From Corynebacterium callunae DSM 20147 (lineage in GTDB: Bacteria > Actinomycetota > Actinomycetes > Mycobacteriales > Mycobacteriaceae), in NCBI RefSeq assembly GCF_000344785.1, contig NC_020506.1:620001-684000 (forward strand): a stretch of 64,000 nucleotides of DNA. Direction: 5' to 3'. The first letter of the stretch is position 1; every line of letters starts with the position of its first letter. The translations under genes and the position numbers were made by a program. Positions 36,591-46,128 of the stretch are shown piece by piece. Under the pieces are notes generated by a model that was not told the DNA's origin, ran no database searches, and saw nothing but the letters and a program-made list of their open reading frames with translations.

Positions 36591-37643
36591 TTACTTCAGT
36601 GGCTCGGAGATCTTGGCTAGGTACTCATCAATTCCCCAAGAAATAGACAATGGGGAAGGATTAGCCGCAGCTGCCAAAGGGCCCTCTCCGAGGAAAACAA
36701 CCTTGCCTTCAGCGATCGCAGGGATGCGAGAAAGCAGGGGATCGGCCTGCATCTTGGCCAACAAGGCGGCATTGGCAGCGTCATCGTCGGTGCCATAGGT
36801 GATGATGAGGTTTACATCAGCAAAATCTTCTGGAGATTCTGCAGAAACCTGCTCATAGAAGCTATCGGAATCTGCAAACTTCTTGAGGACTTCAGCTTCC
36901 TGGACGCCGGCATCAAGCAGGAATCCCATGCGTGGATCGGCAGCGGTGTATACGCCGATCTGGGAAAGATCACTTTCATCAAAGAACGCAAAGATTGGCT
37001 TTGCTTCTTTTAGCTCAGGATTAGCATCCATGGCTGCAGAAACTTCACCATCAAGCTTGGTGATAAGTTCCTGGCCTTCTGCTTCCATGCCAATAGCCTT
37101 GGAATTCATCTCAATCATCTCATCCAATGAAGTGCCCCATGCCATTTCTGGGTAGGCGATTACCGGTGCGATTTGAGAAAGCTGATCGTAGTCTTCCTGA
37201 GTGATGCCAGAATAGGATGCCAAGATGACATCAGGCTGTGTGTTGGCGATTTCTTCAAAGGGCAGAGCATCGGTGGAATCAAAAAGCACTGGCTGCTCAT
37301 CGCCGAGGGCCTCTTCTACCCAAGGCAGGATGCCGTTATCGTCATCATCACCCCAGGTAGCTTTGTCCATTCCTACTGGAGTAACACCCAAAGCCAGTGG
37401 AACCTCATGGTTTGCCCAGGCAACAGTCGCCACGCGCTCAGGCTTTTTTTCGATGATAGTTTCACCGAAAGCATGCTTGATGGTTACTGGGAAAGCGGTA
37501 TCGTTTACCTCTGCAGATGAAGCAGAATCTGCTTGGGAGGAAGAGGAACCGGTAGCAGTGGAATCAGAATCCGAAGAACATGCTGCCAGGGAAACAGTGA
37601 GGGTCGCGGCCAACAGGCCAGCAATAACGCGAGAAGATCGCAT
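36591..37643 (-). CDS. Iron-siderophore-binding lipoprotein
   Basis: A 350-residue periplasmic-binding-type lipoprotein, first gene of the iron operon. The signal peptide ends in SLAACSSDSD (Cys about residue 22). The body fits the FepB/FhuD clamshell type: KPERVATVAWANHEVPLALGVTPVGMD, TQPDVILASYSGITQEDYDQLSQIAPVIAYP and a C-terminal LLSRIPAIAEGKVVFLGEG. A DtxR-like box sits 28 bp upstream (37671-37689), so the operon should be repressed by DtxR when iron is sufficient. Confidence 0.92.
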   Translation of the reverse strand: MRSSRVIAGLLAATLTVSLAACSSDSDSTATGSSSSQADSASSAEVNDTAFPVTIKHAFGETIIEKKPERVATVAWANHEVPLALGVTPVGMDKATWGDDDDNGILPWVEEALGDEQPVLFDSTDALPFEEIANTQPDVILASYSGITQEDYDQLSQIAPVIAYPEMAWGTSLDEMIEMNSKAIGMEAEGQELITKLDGEVSAAMDANPELKEAKPIFAFFDESDLSQIGVYTAADPRMGFLLDAGVQEAEVLKKFADSDSFYEQVSAESPEDFADVNLIITYGTDDDAANAALLAKMQADPLLSRIPAIAEGKVVFLGEGPLAAAANPSPLSISWGIDEYLAKISEPLK

Positions 37644-37670
37644 AGGTGTGTTTCACTTTCTCAAACTTAG

Positions 37671-37689
37671 TTAGGTTAGGCTGCCCGAT
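37671..37689. promoter_or_regulatory. DtxR-type iron box upstream of the siderophore operon
   Basis: TTAGGTTAGGCTGCCCGAT matches the DtxR consensus TTAGGTTAGGCTAACCTAA at the first 12 positions and at 15 of 19 overall; the right half is degenerate. It lies just before the binding-lipoprotein gene. Confidence 0.65.
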
Positions 37690-37815
37690 ATACTAACACT
37701 CTTAGGGCATCATAAGAAATGTCCTAGGTCACACAGGTTTTATAGATGGCTAAGTAAGCACAATTGAACCTTGAAACTGCGAGGACTACGCAGGTGTCCG
37801 ATAGTGTGTGCATCT

Positions 37816-39075
37816 ATGCACGACTCCGGTAAACCTCCCGTAAAAATTATTGAATCTTCAGCGCCTGAAGCTCACAAAACTCATCTCAAAAGGCGACCAG
37901 TGCCACGTCAAACGGAGATTTCCGAGTTTCGTCGATATGTAGTCATGACGGCTATGGCGCTGGGTGGGTTTGCCATCGGTGTTACCGAGTTTGTCTCCAT
38001 GGGTCTACTGAGCGCGATTGCCCAAGACTTCAACATCTCTGAGGACAAAGCTGGCCTCATCATCACCATCTACGCACTTGGTGTGGTGGTCGGTGCACCA
38101 CTCATTACCGCCTTTACCGGCAGCATTCCACGCCGCCGATTGCTGCTAATTTTGGTGGCTTTCTTTGTTGTGGGCAATGGACTTTCAGCTTTTGCCAACT
38201 CTTATGAAGTGCTCCTACTCGCGCGCTTTATTGCGGGTCTTCCACATGGAGCATATTTCTCTGTTGCTGGTCTCGCAGCTGCTTCCATGGCGCCTGAAAG
38301 CCAGCGTGGTCGTGCCATTGCCTATGTTGGCATGGGACTTTCCATCGGTACCGTCGCCGGCGTTCCTGCAGCTCAAGCCCTGGGAGATGTCTATGGTTGG
38401 TCCACTTCCTATGTACTAGTGGCCTTCCTCGGAGCGCTCACCCTGCTGGGACTGTGGTTCCTTATGCCACATATGACTGAGATGAAACCAACCAGCCCAT
38501 TGACCGAACTGAGTGCCCTGAAAAATGGTCAGGTGTGGTTGACGCTGGCTATTGGTTCCATCGGATTTGGTGGCATGTTTGCGGTTTATACCTACATTTC
38601 CTGGACTATGACCGAGCAAGCAGGAATGTCTAGTTCACTCATTTGGATCGTGCTTATGGCCTACGGTGTCGGCATGATTTTGGGTAACTATGTGGGAGGT
38701 CGCATCGCGGACTGGAATGTAGACCGCGGAATTTTGTTAGCTTTGATCTGCATTGTGTTGGCGCTCATTGGCTTCTACTTCACCTCAAATAATGCCATCG
38801 CTGGCACCATTAACTTTGGTGTGGTCGGCTTCTTTGGATCCACTCTGATTCCATCCCTGCAGATTCGTTTGATGGATGTTGCAGGCCGTGCCCAAACCCT
38901 GGCAGCGTCACTTAATCAATCGGCTCTCAACATTGGCAACGCTCTGGGGGCTGCCATTGGCGGTGTGGTTATTAGCGCTGGATATTCCTATAGCACCCCA
39001 GCTCTCGCTGGTGCCGGGCTGGCCATTGTGGCGATTTGCGTGTGGTTCCCGATGGTTGGACTCCGCAAGAAGTAG
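37816..39075 (+). CDS. MFS transporter, DHA1/AraJ-like drug or sugar efflux family
   Basis: A 419-residue transporter with 12 predicted helices after a 45-residue polar N-terminus. Motif A-like GSIPRRRLLLI follows the second helix, and RFIAGLPHGAYFSVAGLAAASMAPESQRGRAIAYVGMGLSIGTVAGVPA is a hallmark of the AraJ/arabinose efflux branch. ATG 37816 is preferred over the upstream extension to 37771. It is divergent from the iron operon, with the DtxR box between, but no iron box faces it clearly. Substrate not determined. Confidence 0.85.
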   Translation: MHDSGKPPVKIIESSAPEAHKTHLKRRPVPRQTEISEFRRYVVMTAMALGGFAIGVTEFVSMGLLSAIAQDFNISEDKAGLIITIYALGVVVGAPLITAFTGSIPRRRLLLILVAFFVVGNGLSAFANSYEVLLLARFIAGLPHGAYFSVAGLAAASMAPESQRGRAIAYVGMGLSIGTVAGVPAAQALGDVYGWSTSYVLVAFLGALTLLGLWFLMPHMTEMKPTSPLTELSALKNGQVWLTLAIGSIGFGGMFAVYTYISWTMTEQAGMSSSLIWIVLMAYGVGMILGNYVGGRIADWNVDRGILLALICIVLALIGFYFTSNNAIAGTINFGVVGFFGSTLIPSLQIRLMDVAGRAQTLAASLNQSALNIGNALGAAIGGVVISAGYSYSTPALAGAGLAIVAICVWFPMVGLRKK

Positions 39076-39191
39076 AGCTGCCTAAAGAAGCACTGCAAAA
39101 AAATAAATGGGCCCAGCTTAAACCCATAAAAGGGGAGGGGATGGGGCAGTCCGTAATAGCGATGTCCACCCCAGGCGCTACTCTGACAATC

Positions 39192-40109
39192 ATGAGTTTT
39201 CAGATCACCACCGTCAACGTCAACGGTATTCGTGCTGCTGTAAAAGAAAGAAGTGGGGAAAACCGCGGATTTTTGCCGTGGTTGGAAGAGTCCTCCTCAG
39301 ATATTGTGCTCTTGCAGGAGGTGCGGGCCAGTGAAAAAGACACTGAAAAAGCCCTGCAACCTGCACTTGATGCAGGCTGGCACTATGTAGGTGCACCGGC
39401 TGCAGCCAAGGGGCGCGCCGGGGTTGGAATCCTGTCCCGCCATGAACTCCACGATGTTTCTATTGGATTTGGATCTTTCATGGATTCTGGTCGCTATATT
39501 GAGGCCACCGTCAAAGAAACGGCCCTAGGTACCCCCGTAACAGTGGCCTCGCTTTATTTGCCATCTGGATCTGCTGGAACTGAAAAGCAGGATGAGAAAT
39601 TCCACTTCCTGGATGAATTTGAAGAGTTTTTGGCGGAGCGCGCCACCAACCACTCCCACATGGTTGTTGGTGGTGACTGGAATATTTGTCACCGCCGCGA
39701 AGATCTGAAAAATTGGAAAACCAATCAAAAGAAATCCGGTTTCCTCCCGGATGAGCGCGCCTTTATGGATGCCCTATTTGGTACTTTCCCAGATACCACC
39801 ACCCAGGTGGCAGGCGCCGGTGACTTCCTCGGCGCGGTTGAATACCCCGGAACAGCGGGACGTCGAGAAGCAACTGACAACCCTGCGTGGTTCGACGTGG
39901 CACGTCGCCTGCAACCAGAAGGTGAAGGGCCATATACGTGGTGGACCTACCGTGGCCAGGCCTTTGATACCAACGCCGGCTGGCGCATCGATTACCAAGC
40001 AGCCACCGCCTCAATGTTGGAGCGCGCAGAGCGGAGCTGGGTGGACAAGGCTGCAGCTTATGATCTGCGCTGGTCAGACCACGCACCTTTGAACGTGGTG
40101 TACTCCTAA
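39192..40109 (+). CDS. Exodeoxyribonuclease III / AP endonuclease (XthA family)
   Basis: A 305-residue ExoIII-family nuclease that cleaves at abasic sites in base-excision repair. Visible motifs are TVNVNGIRAA (metal-binding Asn), VLLQEVRAS (Glu), VASLYLPSGS, VVGGDWNICHR (Asp, Asn), ERSWVDKAAAYDLRWSDHAPLNVVY with the final SDH. The frame is open to 39036, but the similarity starts at ATG 39192. TACTCT (39179-39184) eight bases upstream is a candidate -10 for a leaderless transcript. The TRIC-type gene follows immediately. Confidence 0.9.
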   Translation: MSFQITTVNVNGIRAAVKERSGENRGFLPWLEESSSDIVLLQEVRASEKDTEKALQPALDAGWHYVGAPAAAKGRAGVGILSRHELHDVSIGFGSFMDSGRYIEATVKETALGTPVTVASLYLPSGSAGTEKQDEKFHFLDEFEEFLAERATNHSHMVVGGDWNICHRREDLKNWKTNQKKSGFLPDERAFMDALFGTFPDTTTQVAGAGDFLGAVEYPGTAGRREATDNPAWFDVARRLQPEGEGPYTWWTYRGQAFDTNAGWRIDYQAATASMLERAERSWVDKAAAYDLRWSDHAPLNVVYS

Positions 40110-40110
40110 G

Positions 40111-40770
40111 ATGCTGCTGACTGTTCTCTGGGCAATCGGCATTACCGCGGAAGGTATGACTGGAGCCTTGGCTGCAGGTAGGCAAAAGATGGACCTTTTT
40201 GGTGTCTCAGTAATTGCCTGCGTCACCGCAATTGGCGGTGGCTCAATTCGTGATCTGTTGCTGGGGCATTACCCCCTGGTCTGGGTGGCTAAACCCCACT
40301 TTCTGCTGCTCATTATTGGTGCAGCAATTTTGACCGTATCCATTTCCTTCCTGATGCAGCACTTTAAGGTGCTGTTCTTGGTGCTGGACGCAGTTGGGCT
40401 ATCGGCCTTTGCGGTCATTGGTACCCAGGTGGCATTGGAAATGGGCTATGGCTTTATTATCGCCGTGGTGGCGTCCGTGCTTACCGGCGTTTTTGGTGGT
40501 GTGCTGCGTGATTTGCTGTGTGACCGCATTCCGCTGGTATTCCAAAAAGAGCTCTATGCCTCCATCGCTTTGCTGGCAACCTGTGTCTACTTCGGCATGA
40601 TGTATTTGGGTGCCAACGAGAACACCACCGTTATTGTCTCGGTGCTGGTGGCTTTTGTGGTGCGTTTGCTTTCTATTTGGCGTGGTTGGCGCTTGCCGGT
40701 CTTTGATTATCAAGAACGCGAATATAAGCGTGATCCCCGGCAGCGTCTGTGGCGCTTCTTTAGGAAATAG
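40111..40770 (+). CDS. TRIC-type cation channel family protein (YadS/UPF0126)
   Basis: A 219-residue membrane protein with seven helices arranged as two similar halves: GRQKMDLFGVSVIACVTAIGGGSIRDLLLG and GYGFIIAVVASVLTGVFGGVLRDLLCDRIPLVF. The repeated G-G-x-x-R-D motifs are the family signature. Family members form trimeric intracellular cation channels (potassium). A basic C-terminal tail is cytoplasmic. It begins one base after the nuclease stop, so the two are co-transcribed, although a functional link is not evident. Confidence 0.85.
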   Translation: MLLTVLWAIGITAEGMTGALAAGRQKMDLFGVSVIACVTAIGGGSIRDLLLGHYPLVWVAKPHFLLLIIGAAILTVSISFLMQHFKVLFLVLDAVGLSAFAVIGTQVALEMGYGFIIAVVASVLTGVFGGVLRDLLCDRIPLVFQKELYASIALLATCVYFGMMYLGANENTTVIVSVLVAFVVRLLSIWRGWRLPVFDYQEREYKRDPRQRLWRFFRK

Positions 40771-40958
40771 CAGAAAACAGGTTGGATTTAGGCCCCGGTG
40801 AAGGCAATAAATGAGCAAGCAATAATTTAGCTTTCTTATGTAATCGGGGTATTGTCATTGCAGAAACTTAAATGGGAAAGTATCAGCTTGAGATAATGCA
40901 GATCCCGCGCATCTTGGGAACGGGTATCGAAAGTTGAGAAAAAACGTAAGGATTGCAC

Positions 40959-41150
40959 ATGGGTAAGGCATTCGCCCTTATTGTTCTCGGCGCTATCATT
41001 TTGGCTGCGGGTATCTGGTACACCAATGAAGTCGGCCACTCCGTAATGGCTATTGTCGCTGCTTTGATCATGGCTGTCGGCGGCGGCATCATCACCTGGG
41101 GTCTGGCAGTTGCTGCAGACGTTCATTCCCCAACTTCCCGCAAGCTCTAA
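40959..41150 (+). CDS. Small two-helix membrane peptide
   Basis: A 63-residue protein made almost wholly of two membrane helices (FALIVLGAIILAAGIWYTN and VMAIVAALIMAVGGGIITWGLAVAADV) with a short polar end. AAGGA lies seven bases before the ATG; a TTG two codons earlier is less likely. It has its own promoter region and a strong terminator, so it is a stand-alone transcription unit. Function unknown. Confidence 0.7.
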   Translation: MGKAFALIVLGAIILAAGIWYTNEVGHSVMAIVAALIMAVGGGIITWGLAVAADVHSPTSRKL

Positions 41151-41173
41151 GACTTCTTAGCAGGAGCGGATTA

Positions 41174-41220
41174 CCGCGGGGCAACTTATTTGGCTTAAAA
41201 ATGAGTCGCCCCGCGGTTTT
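41174..41220 (+). terminator. Rho-independent terminator after the small membrane gene
   Basis: CCGCGGGGC (41174-41182) and GCCCCGCGG (41208-41216) form a 9-bp perfect stem followed by TTTT. Confidence 0.85.
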
Positions 41221-41241
41221 GTTGTGCCCGCGAACTATCCC

Positions 41242-41296
41242 GGAGTGCCCCAGGAGTGCCTCAGGAGTGCCTCAGGAGTGCCTCAGGAGTGCCCCA
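41242..41296 (+). repeat. Five tandem copies of an 11-bp unit GGAGTGCCYCA
   Basis: The units GGAGTGCCCCA, GGAGTGCCTCA (three times) and GGAGTGCCCCA run head to tail over 55 bp between the terminator and the trpS promoter. The array is non-coding. Eleven-base spacing places every copy on nearly the same helix face. It could be a replication-slippage array of variable number. Confidence 0.9.
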
Positions 41297-41372
41297 AAAT
41301 CTTCTTGCCGGGAAATTTTGGCAATTAACTCTTGCCTAGGCACAAACTCTCCGGCTTAAATGACTAGACTGA

Positions 41373-42419
<1,047 letters not shown>

Positions 42420-42445
42420 GCTAGAAATCCACGCGCTATTATTAC

Positions 42446-42482
42446 AATCCGGCCACAGCAAGACAGTTGGGGCCGGATTTTT
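42446..42482 (+). terminator. Terminator of trpS
   Basis: AATCCGGCC (42446-42454) and GGCCGGATT (42471-42479) form a 9-bp stem followed by TTTTT. Confidence 0.85.
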
Positions 42483-42545
42483 CTATTGTTGTAGGTAGTA
42501 ATTAGATCGCCAAGCGTAGTTCTATGAGTATCGGAAGGAATCCCC

Positions 42546-43631
42546 ATGGCAACAAGAACCAAGCCTGATGATCGCAACACAGATGAATATGGCATTGAGC
42601 GCGTCAATCAGGACGAGCCAGGATTTATTGATAAGCAGCGGGAAGCCCATGAGTGGTTTGACCACCTCATGCGCATGAATGAAAGATTCGGCGCTAAGGG
42701 TGGAAACCAGCTTTCCGCGGGCATTACTTATTTCTCCGTATTATCCGTTTTTCCACTCGCCATGCTGATCTTTGGTATCGCCGGTGTCATTCTTGCCGGC
42801 AATCCCGATCTGCTGACTCGTCTCCAGGAACAAATCAGTTCCTCCCTAGATGGAGAAATTGGCAATACCGTAAATCAGATTGTAGAAACCGCTATTTCAC
42901 AACGTGGCGCCGTCCTGGGAATCGGTGGTCTAACCGCGCTATGGTCCGGCCTGGGCTGGATGTCCAACCTACGTTTTGGCGTTAGCCGCATGTGGAGCCT
43001 AGACCCCACTGAAGGTAACTTTCTGAAGAATAAGCTCACCGACCTTTTCGCTCTGATTGTTTTGATCCTGGCACTGTTCCTTGCTTTTGGTGTCACTGCA
43101 ATCGGCGCTTCCGGCCTTACCCAAAGCTTGCTGGAAATGCTTGGTCTTGGCGGTATCCCCGGAATTAGCGTAATTACTTGGGCGGTTGCGCTACTTGTGG
43201 GTATTTTGGCGAACTTCTTAGTATTTGCCTGGCTGATCTTCTCCCTGCCGCGTACCAAGGTTCCACTGCGTTCTGGACTGCAGGCATCTCTCATTGGTGC
43301 TCTGGGATTTGAGATTGTTAAGCAGGTGGGATCACTCTTGGCATCAAATGCTTTGAGCAACCCAGCTGGCGCCACCTTCGGCCCAATCATCGGCATCATG
43401 GTGGTGCTTTACCTGATCTGGCGCATCTTGATGTACTGCTCTGCGTGGGCTGCCACCAGTGAGGAATCACTGCGTATGGCTGAGGTTCCCGCACCAGAAC
43501 CCGCAGTAATCAGGGTTCGCCATGAGATCAACCCCACCGAAGAAATCTCCGGATCTGCCCGCAAGGTGGGTATCGGCGTTGCAGTAGGAGCAGTTGCCGC
43601 AGGAGCACTTTCGCTATTGTCTAGAAAATAG
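42546..43631 (+). CDS. YihY/BrkB-family inner membrane protein
   Basis: A 361-residue membrane protein. After a polar N-terminus of about 55 residues there are six main helices. The typical block GGNQLSAGITYFSVLSVFPLAMLIFGIAGVIL is followed by GLTALWSGLGWMSNLRFGVSRMWSLD and the C-terminal FGPIIGIMVVLYLIWRILMYCSAWAA, family hallmarks. A further hydrophobic Gly/Ala-rich stretch sits at the very end. Molecular function is unsettled in this family. A terminator follows. Confidence 0.85.
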   Translation: MATRTKPDDRNTDEYGIERVNQDEPGFIDKQREAHEWFDHLMRMNERFGAKGGNQLSAGITYFSVLSVFPLAMLIFGIAGVILAGNPDLLTRLQEQISSSLDGEIGNTVNQIVETAISQRGAVLGIGGLTALWSGLGWMSNLRFGVSRMWSLDPTEGNFLKNKLTDLFALIVLILALFLAFGVTAIGASGLTQSLLEMLGLGGIPGISVITWAVALLVGILANFLVFAWLIFSLPRTKVPLRSGLQASLIGALGFEIVKQVGSLLASNALSNPAGATFGPIIGIMVVLYLIWRILMYCSAWAATSEESLRMAEVPAPEPAVIRVRHEINPTEEISGSARKVGIGVAVGAVAAGALSLLSRK

Positions 43632-43654
43632 GGCAAGAGCTTGTAGTTAATTCA

Positions 43655-43683
43655 GGGCATTCCCCGATTATGGGGCAATGCCC
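43655..43683 (+). terminator. Terminator after the YihY-type gene
   Basis: GGGCATT-CCCC (43655-43665) pairs with GGGG-C-AATGCCC (43672-43683) with one bulged base, followed by TTT. Confidence 0.7.
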
Positions 43684-43703
43684 TTTGGTTTAAGGTAGAG
43701 GTT

Positions 43704-44606
43704 ATGAACACCAATATTCCCAACCTCTACTCCGCCTTTGGGTTGGATCGTAATGAAGATTCCAATGCGCTCGCTCTTTCCCTTTCTGCTCGGGATCTCC
43801 GACTAGAACAAATGGGCATTCCCCAAAATGATCCCCGCAGAACCCAAACCGTTCAAGCTTTTTCGGTGTTAGCAGATCCGCAAAAGCGTGCCACCTATGA
43901 TGCAAAGCTAGATCTGGGTATCCCACTAACCTGGGGCCAGATTCAACATTTGGGCAATTTTGGCACATTGCCAGCTGATACCGCGTCTCCCAGCAATCCA
44001 CAGCCTTTTGCGCAGCCACAAGCAACCACTAATGGATATGTTTTTGGTGATCCCACCGTGCAAGCAGCAGGGCCAGCCTTTAATCCGCTAGATAACCAAG
44101 TGCATTCGGCGATGTATGGTCAAACGCCGTTTTCACCTACTCCGGCCTCTTTTGCTGGGCAGTCCTATGGAATGATGAATTCCAGTAGCGAGCGCCCAAC
44201 CTCCTCCACTCGTTTGCTCATGGCGATTTTGGATATGTTCATCGCAGGTTTTGTTGGCTTCATGGTGATGGGATTTTTTGTCTACGTTAACGAGTCACTC
44301 ATGTTTATCGTGGGCGTGCTCTTTACGGCCTTCTACATTATTGGCACAGAATCGGTTTGGGGAGCCACTCCAGCGAAGAAGCTCATGGGTTATGAGGTTC
44401 GCGACGTGACCACCCATTCTCGTCTTTCCGCAGGTGCAGCAGCCAAGCGCAACTGGTGGAAGGTCATCAGTGTGGTGCCAGGTGTCGGGGGCATCGTGAG
44501 TTTCATTATGGCGATTGTGTATGGCACATCTATTAAGCCAGAAAACGAAATGCGCGGAATCCACGACCGCGTTGCTAATGCAGAGGTTGTGAAAAAGCAG
44601 CGTTAA
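43704..44606 (+). CDS. RDD-family membrane protein with degenerate J-like N-terminal domain
   Basis: A 300-residue protein. Residues 1-75 (NLYSAFGLDRNEDSNALALSLSARDLRLEQMGIPQND...AFSVLADPQKRATYDAKLDLG) follow the helix pattern of a DnaJ J-domain, ending in the familiar L-A-D-x-x-x-R-x-x-Y-D, but the HPD tripeptide needed to stimulate Hsp70 is absent. A Gln/Pro/Ser-rich linker (about 90-165) leads to a C-terminal RDD domain with three helices (RLLMAILDMFIAGFVGFMVMGFF, LMFIVGVLFTAFYIIGTESVWG with GATPAKKLMGYEVRDV, and VISVVPGVGGIVSFIMAIVYGTS). Function unknown. Its stop codon shares TTAA with the convergent carboxypeptidase gene. Confidence 0.75.
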   Translation: MNTNIPNLYSAFGLDRNEDSNALALSLSARDLRLEQMGIPQNDPRRTQTVQAFSVLADPQKRATYDAKLDLGIPLTWGQIQHLGNFGTLPADTASPSNPQPFAQPQATTNGYVFGDPTVQAAGPAFNPLDNQVHSAMYGQTPFSPTPASFAGQSYGMMNSSSERPTSSTRLLMAILDMFIAGFVGFMVMGFFVYVNESLMFIVGVLFTAFYIIGTESVWGATPAKKLMGYEVRDVTTHSRLSAGAAAKRNWWKVISVVPGVGGIVSFIMAIVYGTSIKPENEMRGIHDRVANAEVVKKQR

Positions 44607-45964
44607 CGGCGACGCTTTTTAAAAGTCCACAGAATTGCTGCGATCACTAATAGGACAATCGCAGCAATCGGGAAAGCTACCTTCACAAAATCAATGGAGG
44701 CTGGCGCTGCAGAATCTGGTGTTTCAGCAGCTAAGGTCGCAGTTGTAGTTGGGGCAGGCAACTGTGTTGCCTGTTCGTCCTGGGTGCCCAGCTGGCCTAT
44801 GCCGCCACCTTGGGGGATGACCAGGGAGGCGTCGATAAGCGTTCTCGCTTGCTCCCAGGCACGTCCCTTATCGATGGTGGTATCCAAAATGACTGCTGCG
44901 AGGCGACGACCATTGCGGTCGAGGCCACCGACGAAGGTGTGGTTGGCGTCATCGGTGTAGCCGGTCTTGCCGCCGATGCCATCGGGATCGTTCATAAAGA
45001 GACTATTGTCATTCCATACCTGGAAGCCCTCGTTATCGCCCCAACCCGGGAAATCGACATATTCCGTGCTGATGATCTGCGCGAATTTCGGGTTTTGCCA
45101 GGCATGTTGATAAATCAGCGACATGTCATAGGCGGAGGTAGACATGCCAGCCGCATCCAAACCGGAATAGGTGGCGGCATAAGTATCCTGAGTGCCCAAC
45201 TCCTTGGCCAGCGCATTCACCTTATCTAGGGTTACTCGATCGCCGCCGAGCTCCTGCGCCAACAAATAAGCCGCATCATTGCCGCTGGCCAGCAAGAGGC
45301 CGTGCAAAAGTTGATCGATGGTGTACTGGCCACCCTCACCGACTCCCACGCGAGAGCCCTCAATGTTGGCAGCTTCATAAGTTCCGGTGACAACCTTGGT
45401 GGGATCAAGCTCCTCAATGGCGATTAGTCCCAGCAAAACCTTAATAATCGAGGCCGGGCGGTAGCGACCATGGGGATCCTTGGTGGACATAATTTCGCCG
45501 GAATCAATATCAAAAACCATCCATGAAGATGCCGTGAGATTCTCAGGCAACACAAACTCCGCAGGCGCAACAACGCCACAGCCAGCCAATAGTGAACCAC
45601 CAGCTGGAACTGTGGCTACCGGCAGGGGAGTAGGGGTGGCAGCACCCGGAGCCAGAGCTTCGGAGGTAGTACGTGCCGGTGCCGGGCTGATCTGATTGGG
45701 GCAAGTATCAGTGTTAGGAGCTGCATCACGAGTGGTGGGAGTGGCATCTTGTTTGATGATATCTTCCAAAGACTCGGCATTATCTGCGGTGACAGCTGCG
45801 GGATCTTCCGGGTTGGTGCTTAGCGTGGCGGAAGTGGGAGTGTCTGCGATTACGGTAGCTGGTGCTTGGGTAACTGGTTCCTGAGCAACCACCTCCTGCG
45901 CAAAAGCAGGAAAGGGCATGATTAGGGCAGCTGCGGTTAAAGCCGCAATGGCAGAAGTCCTCAT
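44603..45964 (-). CDS. D-alanyl-D-alanine carboxypeptidase (DacA/PBP5-like)
   Basis: A 453-residue serine peptidase trimming the D-Ala terminus of peptidoglycan stem peptides. A signal peptide (MRTSAIAALTAAALIMPFPAFA) precedes a Thr/Pro/Ala-rich linker to about residue 120. The catalytic motifs are S-x-x-K in YRPASIIKVLLG, S-G-N in LLASGNDAAYLL and K-T-G in GIGGKTGYTDDAN. A C-terminal helix (VAFPIAAIVLLVIAAILWTF) with KKRRR anchors it in the membrane with the enzyme outside. Its last bases overlap the convergent RDD gene by four bases (TTAA). A strong hairpin upstream separates it from the amino-acid permease gene. Confidence 0.92.
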   Translation of the reverse strand: MRTSAIAALTAAALIMPFPAFAQEVVAQEPVTQAPATVIADTPTSATLSTNPEDPAAVTADNAESLEDIIKQDATPTTRDAAPNTDTCPNQISPAPARTTSEALAPGAATPTPLPVATVPAGGSLLAGCGVVAPAEFVLPENLTASSWMVFDIDSGEIMSTKDPHGRYRPASIIKVLLGLIAIEELDPTKVVTGTYEAANIEGSRVGVGEGGQYTIDQLLHGLLLASGNDAAYLLAQELGGDRVTLDKVNALAKELGTQDTYAATYSGLDAAGMSTSAYDMSLIYQHAWQNPKFAQIISTEYVDFPGWGDNEGFQVWNDNSLFMNDPDGIGGKTGYTDDANHTFVGGLDRNGRRLAAVILDTTIDKGRAWEQARTLIDASLVIPQGGGIGQLGTQDEQATQLPAPTTTATLAAETPDSAAPASIDFVKVAFPIAAIVLLVIAAILWTFKKRRR

Positions 45965-46056
45965 GAATTGCTCATAGTACTAATCCCTGCGGGGGCGTGC
46001 GGGTATTGACCCATTTGTAGCAACTTTCGGAAAGCAACTTACGGGTAAATAAATGA

Positions 46057-46100
46057 ATCCGGCCACCGTGGATCCTGTTGAGGATCCACGGTAGCCGGAT
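46057..46100 (-). terminator. Strong terminator after the APC permease gene
   Basis: ATCCGGC-C-ACCGTGGATCCT (46057-46076) and AGGATCCACGGT-A-GCCGGAT (46081-46100) pair over 20 positions with one mismatch and a GTTG loop; the minus strand continues T-rich. It isolates the permease from the carboxypeptidase gene. Confidence 0.85.
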
Positions 46101-46128
46101 TTGTGAAGTCTCTGCTAGACCTTAATTT

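Noticed and set aside
38416..38619. Antisense frame in the MFS gene, and the many similar short frames throughout
   Set aside because: No RBS, no homology pattern and fully inside real genes.
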